Shown here piece by piece: positions 31,840 through 35,393 of a stretch of DNA of 35,393 nucleotides. Source of the DNA: CAYSWH01 sp964434775. Lineage in GTDB: Bacteria; Patescibacteriota; JACMRA01. A program made the position numbers and the translations under genes. Position 1 is the stretch's first letter; each line of letters starts with the position of its first letter. The stretch is from the NCBI GenBank assembly GCA_964434775.1, contig CAYSWH010000017.1, forward strand, positions 1 through 35,393, given 5' to 3'. The notes beneath the pieces were generated by a model. It saw only the letters and a program-made list of their open reading frames with translations, had not been told where the DNA came from and did not search any database.

Positions 31840-33267
31840 ATGACACTTCCCGGCATTAACCTACCAAAAAAACCAATTTATACAAAAATTTCTGAAAGAC
31901 TTGATTTTTACAAACTTTTTAGAGTTTTGGAGAATAGCTATCAAACCTGTTTTATATTGGAATCACTGGCAGACGAATCATATGATTCTCGGTATTCGGT
32001 AATCGGCTTTGATCCTGAAGCAATCTTTTGGGCCGAAGAGAACTCAATAAACTTAAGTCTTAGAAATATAAAATCAGCAAATATTTTTTCTAATTTAAAA
32101 AAAACAGGACAGACAGATGAGACCACGTGGAAAATTAAACATAAAAACCCGTATAATGCCCTCAGAGAAATTTTTCCAAAAGATATAATCGCCAAAAACT
32201 ATGCCGGAGGGTTGGTTGGCTATCTTTCATATGAAGCAGTAAACTTTATTGAAACCGGCCTAAATCTTGAGCCTCATTCAAAGTTTGATTTGTTCAGATT
32301 CGGTTTGTATACGGATGGTTTGGTTTATGACAAGTTTACCGGAGAAGTTTTTTATTTTCATTATTTGGAAAGCAGACTTGATGTTATTACTAAAGTGATT
32401 AAGAATCTGAGTAGCTTCCCCGAACCAGACAAACCCAAGGTTGATTTTTTGGGAAATAATTTGAGTGAAGCTGAGCATAAAGAAAAAGTTCTACAGGTAA
32501 TCGAAGAAATTAAGGCAGGGAACACCTTTCAATGTGAAGCCGGTTTTAAAAGCGTATATCAAATTAAGGGCAACTCCTTACCGATTTATACCGAACTAAG
32601 AAAGGTAAACCCGTCCCCTTACATGTTTTACTTCAAATTTGGCAATCAAAAACTTATTGGGGCCAGTCCGGAACTCCTTTTTAGGTTAAGAGACGGACAG
32701 ATGGAAACTTTCCCCTTGGCGGGCACAGCTGCAAGAGGGGCAACAAAGGAAGAAGATTTATCTCTAGTAAAAAATTTGCTAAATGACGAAAAAGAGTTGG
32801 CAGAACATAAAATGCTAGTAGACATGCATCGCAACGATCTGGGAAGAGTCGCTAAATTCGGAACAGTCAAAGTTAGAAAGTTAATGGACATAGTTAAATA
32901 TAGATACGTACAACATATTTCCAGTGAAGTCATAGGAATTATAAAGGAAGAGGAAGACATGTTTTCCGGCCTAGCCAGTTTATTTCCCGGCGGAGTCTTA
33001 ACGGGAGCTCCTAAAGTAGAGAGTATTAAAATTATCTTAAGAAACGAAAAAGAGCCTAGGGGTCCGTACGGAGGAGCAGTCGGGCATTTTGGTTTAAACG
33101 GAGATTGTACTTTTTGTATTCCAATTCGTAGTTTATATATTTCCGGAGAATACGCCTTCTCTCAAACATGCAGTGGAATTGTCTATGATTCTAAGCCTGA
33201 AGAAGAATATCAGGAAATTCTTAATAAATTAGCCGGGATGAAGAACACCTTGTCTGTATTTAATTAG
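31840..33267 (+). CDS. trpE: anthranilate synthase component I
   Basis: About 475 residues from the ATG at 31840. An upstream in-frame ATG at 31696 would cross the divergent promoter and add a hydrophobic stretch not expected in the family. Chorismate-binding motifs are present: GNTFQCEAGFKSVYQI, GASPELLFRL, PLAGTAARG, LVDMHRNDLGRVA, LFPGGVLTGAPKVESIKII and YGGAVGHFG. The Ala in PLAGT, where PabB has the reactive Lys in PIKGT, supports anthranilate rather than aminodeoxychorismate synthase, although FPGG..TGAPK is PabB-like. trpG follows after 8 bases. With TrpG it makes anthranilate from chorismate and glutamine. No other trp genes are visible. Confidence 0.82.
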   Translation: MTLPGINLPKKPIYTKISERLDFYKLFRVLENSYQTCFILESLADESYDSRYSVIGFDPEAIFWAEENSINLSLRNIKSANIFSNLKKTGQTDETTWKIKHKNPYNALREIFPKDIIAKNYAGGLVGYLSYEAVNFIETGLNLEPHSKFDLFRFGLYTDGLVYDKFTGEVFYFHYLESRLDVITKVIKNLSSFPEPDKPKVDFLGNNLSEAEHKEKVLQVIEEIKAGNTFQCEAGFKSVYQIKGNSLPIYTELRKVNPSPYMFYFKFGNQKLIGASPELLFRLRDGQMETFPLAGTAARGATKEEDLSLVKNLLNDEKELAEHKMLVDMHRNDLGRVAKFGTVKVRKLMDIVKYRYVQHISSEVIGIIKEEEDMFSGLASLFPGGVLTGAPKVESIKIILRNEKEPRGPYGGAVGHFGLNGDCTFCIPIRSLYISGEYAFSQTCSGIVYDSKPEEEYQEILNKLAGMKNTLSVFN

Positions 33268-33275
33268 ATTGATTT

Positions 33276-33917
33276 ATGAAAATCTTACTTATTGATAATT
33301 ACGACTCATTCACTTATAACCTTTACCAATACATAGGTGAAATCCTTTCGGAAAAGGGTCAAATGTTTACCTTGGAAGTAATTAGGAATGATGAAATGAG
33401 CTTGGCAGAAATAAAGAAAAAAAAGTATGACAAAATAATTATTTCCCCCGGCCCAGGTGATCCCTCTGATAAAAGTTATTTTGGAGTCTGCTCTGAAGTA
33501 ATTTTAAAGTTGGGACCCACCACTCCGCTCTTGGGTGTATGCCTGGGAATGCAAGGAATTGCTCATTATTTTGGAGGAAAAGTAGTTAGGGCCAAAAAAC
33601 CTATGCACGGTAAAACCAGCCTGACAAAACATACCGGACAGAACTTATTTTCAGGTCTTCCACAAAACATTGAAGTAATGAGGTATCACTCCTTAATTGT
33701 GTGCATAGACTCGCTTCCTGGTTGTTTTCAAATCGAAGCGGTTTGCGAGAATGATATTCACAACTTATCCACAGAAGTTACTGATTACTCAGATTCTCAA
33801 CAAGAACTTATGGGTCTAAAACATAAGGACTACCCGATCTACGGAATCCAGTTTCACCCAGAGTCCTTTGCTACTGAAGGAGGGAAAGTTATTTTAGAGA
33901 ATTTCTTGAATACTTAG
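33276..33917 (+). CDS. trpG: anthranilate synthase glutamine amidotransferase component
   Basis: A 213-residue class I glutamine amidotransferase. The nucleophile Cys89 is in LLGVCLGMQG, and the His-Glu pair is in GIQFHPESFATEGG. IIISPGPGDPSD forms the oxyanion-strand region. It supplies ammonia to TrpE, encoded 8 bases upstream, so the pair forms one operon. An insertion around residues 155-175 makes it slightly longer than the common 190-200. The same subunit could also serve PabB in folate synthesis, as in other bacteria. Confidence 0.88.
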   Translation: MKILLIDNYDSFTYNLYQYIGEILSEKGQMFTLEVIRNDEMSLAEIKKKKYDKIIISPGPGDPSDKSYFGVCSEVILKLGPTTPLLGVCLGMQGIAHYFGGKVVRAKKPMHGKTSLTKHTGQNLFSGLPQNIEVMRYHSLIVCIDSLPGCFQIEAVCENDIHNLSTEVTDYSDSQQELMGLKHKDYPIYGIQFHPESFATEGGKVILENFLNT

Positions 33918-33984
33918 TAGTCCGGTTACCTTGAAACTAGACGATCCCAAATCTACTTTCTGAAAAAGGCAAGTAAAATCTTTT

Positions 33985-34428
33985 TTATTTCTCCGATTTT
34001 TTTACAGAACTTTGTTTAGTTTTTGTAGATGTAGGTTTAGTAGTTTTCTTTGTAGTTTTAGGTTTCTTCTCAGCAGTAGCTGTTTTTGGTTTAGCAGTTG
34101 AAGCGGAGGATTTTCTTTTTGGTTCTTTTTTCTCTTTTTTTTCTACTTTAACTTCAGGTACTTGAACGTTAAAAGAAGTAACAAACTGTTTGTATAGCCT
34201 TGATTTTTTCCTGTCAGCGTTATTTTTTTGAATTACATTTCTTTTGACAGCCTTGTCTAAAACTGAAAAAACCTTGGAAAGTGCTTCCTCTGATTTCTCT
34301 TGTGTCTCCGATAACGACTTTCGATAGTCTTTGAGTGCTCTTTTTACAGCCACTTTTCTAAACAAGTTATACTGTCTCTTTCTTAAAGATGATCTTAGAG
34401 CTTTTTTGGCTGACTTGGTATTCGGCAT
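33985..34428 (-). CDS. rpsT: 30S ribosomal protein S20 with long basic C-terminal extension
   Basis: The first 90 or so residues are S20: PNTKSAKKALRSSLRKRQYN, then LDKAVKRNVIQKNNADRKKSRLY, the family ending. S20 is usually 80-90 residues; here it is 147 because of a Lys/Thr/Ser/Pro-rich tail (about 92-147) made of short repeats such as KKPKTTKKTTKP. S20 is a primary 16S rRNA binder. The tail may bind rRNA or another partner. It lies in the same direction as tRNA-Gly, 82 bases upstream. Confidence 0.9.
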   Translation of the reverse strand: MPNTKSAKKALRSSLRKRQYNLFRKVAVKRALKDYRKSLSETQEKSEEALSKVFSVLDKAVKRNVIQKNNADRKKSRLYKQFVTSFNVQVPEVKVEKKEKKEPKRKSSASTAKPKTATAEKKPKTTKKTTKPTSTKTKQSSVKKSEK

Positions 34429-34510
34429 ATTTGAGAATTATATACTAAGTTAAATCTAATTTGGTGAAATATAAATATTATCAAAAAATAATAATCAAGA
34501 ATTTCTTTGC

Positions 34511-34584
34511 TGGAGCGGGTAAGGAGAATCGAACTCCTATCTCAACCATGGCAAGGTCGTGTTCTACCACTAAACTATACCCGC
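34511..34584 (-). tRNA. tRNA-Gly (GCC)
   Basis: On the minus strand: acceptor GCGGGTA with TACCCGC, D-arm with GTGGTAGAAC, anticodon stem CGACC/GGTTG around TTGCCAT (anticodon GCC), T-arm AGGAG-TTCGATT-CTCCT, discriminator T, and an encoded CCA (34513-34511). A TTGACA lies upstream (minus strand, near 34632). Confidence 0.95.
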
Positions 34585-34778
34585 AACTTTTCGTGCTTCT
34601 ATAGCTTTGAGATATAATCAACCTTTTGTCAAGAGGACCGGGCCGTGCAAAGAATATAGATATGAACTCAAAACCGTCAAATATTGCAGTTAAATTGAAG
34701 ATAATTATTATCCAAATTCTGTATGATTGAAACTTGATCTCTAGACATTAGAATTTTTTTGTGCTATGGGAGTAAAAT

Positions 34779-35039
34779 ATGACTTCAGTACCCACCCCAA
34801 AATTTAAGTTCTTTGACTTGGTCCAAAACAAGAAAAGCGGAAAATTTTTTGTAATAACCAAGATTGAATATTCAGTGCAAAAAACATTCCTGGGTGAGTT
34901 AAAGGGTTATTCTTTTAAGTATAATGACGGAAATTTTGAAAATGATTTAGTATTAGCTCTTAATTCGCCGGAAGTACAAAACAGAGGAATATTGGAAGGA
35001 TCAAAACTATTTCCTGAAAAAGACGATAATAAAAAATAA
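34779..35039 (+). CDS. small soluble protein, unknown
   Basis: An 86-residue hydrophilic protein without signal or membrane segments. The first half (KFKFFDLVQNKKSGKFFVIT, then FLGELKGYSFKYNDG) reads as alternating beta strands, like a small SH3-like or KOW-like barrel, but no specific family is recognised. The codon usage matches its neighbours and the start is preceded by GGGAG at a plausible ribosome-binding distance. Confidence 0.55.
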   Translation: MTSVPTPKFKFFDLVQNKKSGKFFVITKIEYSVQKTFLGELKGYSFKYNDGNFENDLVLALNSPEVQNRGILEGSKLFPEKDDNKK

Positions 35040-35097
35040 AACAATTTTGACTAAAAATTTATTTAACTGCATAATTTTATTTAGATGTTAAGCATTT

Positions 35098-35393
35098 CAG
35101 CTTAATTCAAAAAACAAAAACAACATATTAAAAAAATATATACTCTCTAAATCAAGGGGAGGGTCTCTTAAACCTTTTATTGTAGCTTTGGGTTTATTCT
35201 TCCTTTCTTTTCTCTCTTTAGCAGGCTTTCTGTATTTCTCTAATTCTTTTGATGATCTAGCCAAGGCTAGTGAAGCAGGTATTAGTAATGAAAATAACGG
35301 AGGTAATCCTGTTTTACCGGCAGCCAACGTAGACGATGTTGATAGCCCCCCAACATCAATTTACAACGATGCCTATAAATATGAAAACGGTTT
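35098..35393 (+). CDS. membrane-anchored protein, 5' start unclear, truncated at window end
   Basis: The plus frame from 35098 is open to the window end. It has a basic stretch (KKYILSKSRGGSLK), one hydrophobic helix (PFIVALGLFFLSFLSLAGFL) and a Pro/Asn/Asp-rich extracytoplasmic-looking linker. The upstream frame boundary is a TAA at 35089-35091 and there is no ATG, GTG or TTG before the helix. An ATG at 35085 is one frame off (MLSISA then stop); a one-base shift near 35100 would join it. The start may be a rare codon, for example ATA at 35125, or the sequence may carry an indel. The function is unknown. Confidence 0.55.

Noticed and set aside
31734..31856. Longer N-terminus for the VirB6-like protein from 31856
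   Set aside because: It would run through the TTGCAA-N17-TATACT promoter and bury the signal-like helix; the ATG at 31733 is preferred.
34663..34731. 22-codon open frame ahead of the 86-residue gene
   Set aside because: Too short, ends in TGA unlike the other genes, and has no clear ribosome-binding site; AT-rich chance frame.
1..35393. CRISPR array or cas genes
   Set aside because: No regularly spaced repeats and no Cas-like proteins are visible; the only repeats are the MITE-like pair and the short palindromes.

Overview
The window is an AT-rich, gene-dense bacterial chromosome segment, most likely from a Candidate Phyla Radiation (Patescibacteria) genome, probably of the Microgenomates type. 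The reasons are short intergenic gaps, a ribosomal protein S20 with a long Lys/Thr-rich tail, a huge VirB6/TrbL-like membrane protein beside a small unknown protein, many small secreted or membrane-anchored hypotheticals, and encoded CCA ends on both tRNAs. The phylum is inferred from gene content only; no rRNA is present.

Layout. 1-2304: the 3' end of a FabG-like reductase, then a GNAT-type acyltransferase and a DUF3473-type polysaccharide deacetylase, which suggests cell-surface glycan modification. 2417-4032: a small accessory stretch on the minus strand with a RelE/RHH toxin-antitoxin pair and an HNH endonuclease that lacks a normal start, next to tRNA-Glu. 4544-9300: a membrane-anchored unknown, an AEC transporter, and the carotenoid pair crtB (frameshifted) and crtI. 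9466-10984: nusA with a terminator-like hairpin in its leader, then chorismate mutase. 11293-15952: an rRNA-type methyltransferase, a beta-CASP nuclease, Dus and ProC, with two copies of a MITE-like repeat in the gaps. 16067-22801: a secreted protein, a TRM11-like methyltransferase, RsmE (interrupted by TGA), a divergent RecF, an ABC-2 exporter and two small secreted or anchored proteins. 22812-26568: an operon for the LysW-type aminoadipate/glutamate pathway (lysY-lysZ-lysJ) ending in a class II glutamine amidotransferase. 26776-31733: an orphan membrane protein, then the T4SS-like pair. 31840-33917: trpE-trpG. 33985-35393: rpsT, tRNA-Gly, a small unknown and a truncated membrane-anchored protein.

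Together the genes cover translation and RNA maintenance (NusA, Dus, RsmE, TRM11-like, S20, beta-CASP), amino-acid biosynthesis that is unusual for this kind of genome (LysW route, ProC, TrpE/G, chorismate mutase), carotenoid synthesis and surface export. Four genes carry lesions or missing starts (crtB, rsmE, the HNH gene, the last partial gene). Either the assembly has point errors or these genes are decaying. Of 36 genes whose stop is visible, all end in TAA or TAG except rsmE, whose in-frame TGA lies inside its conserved C-terminus.
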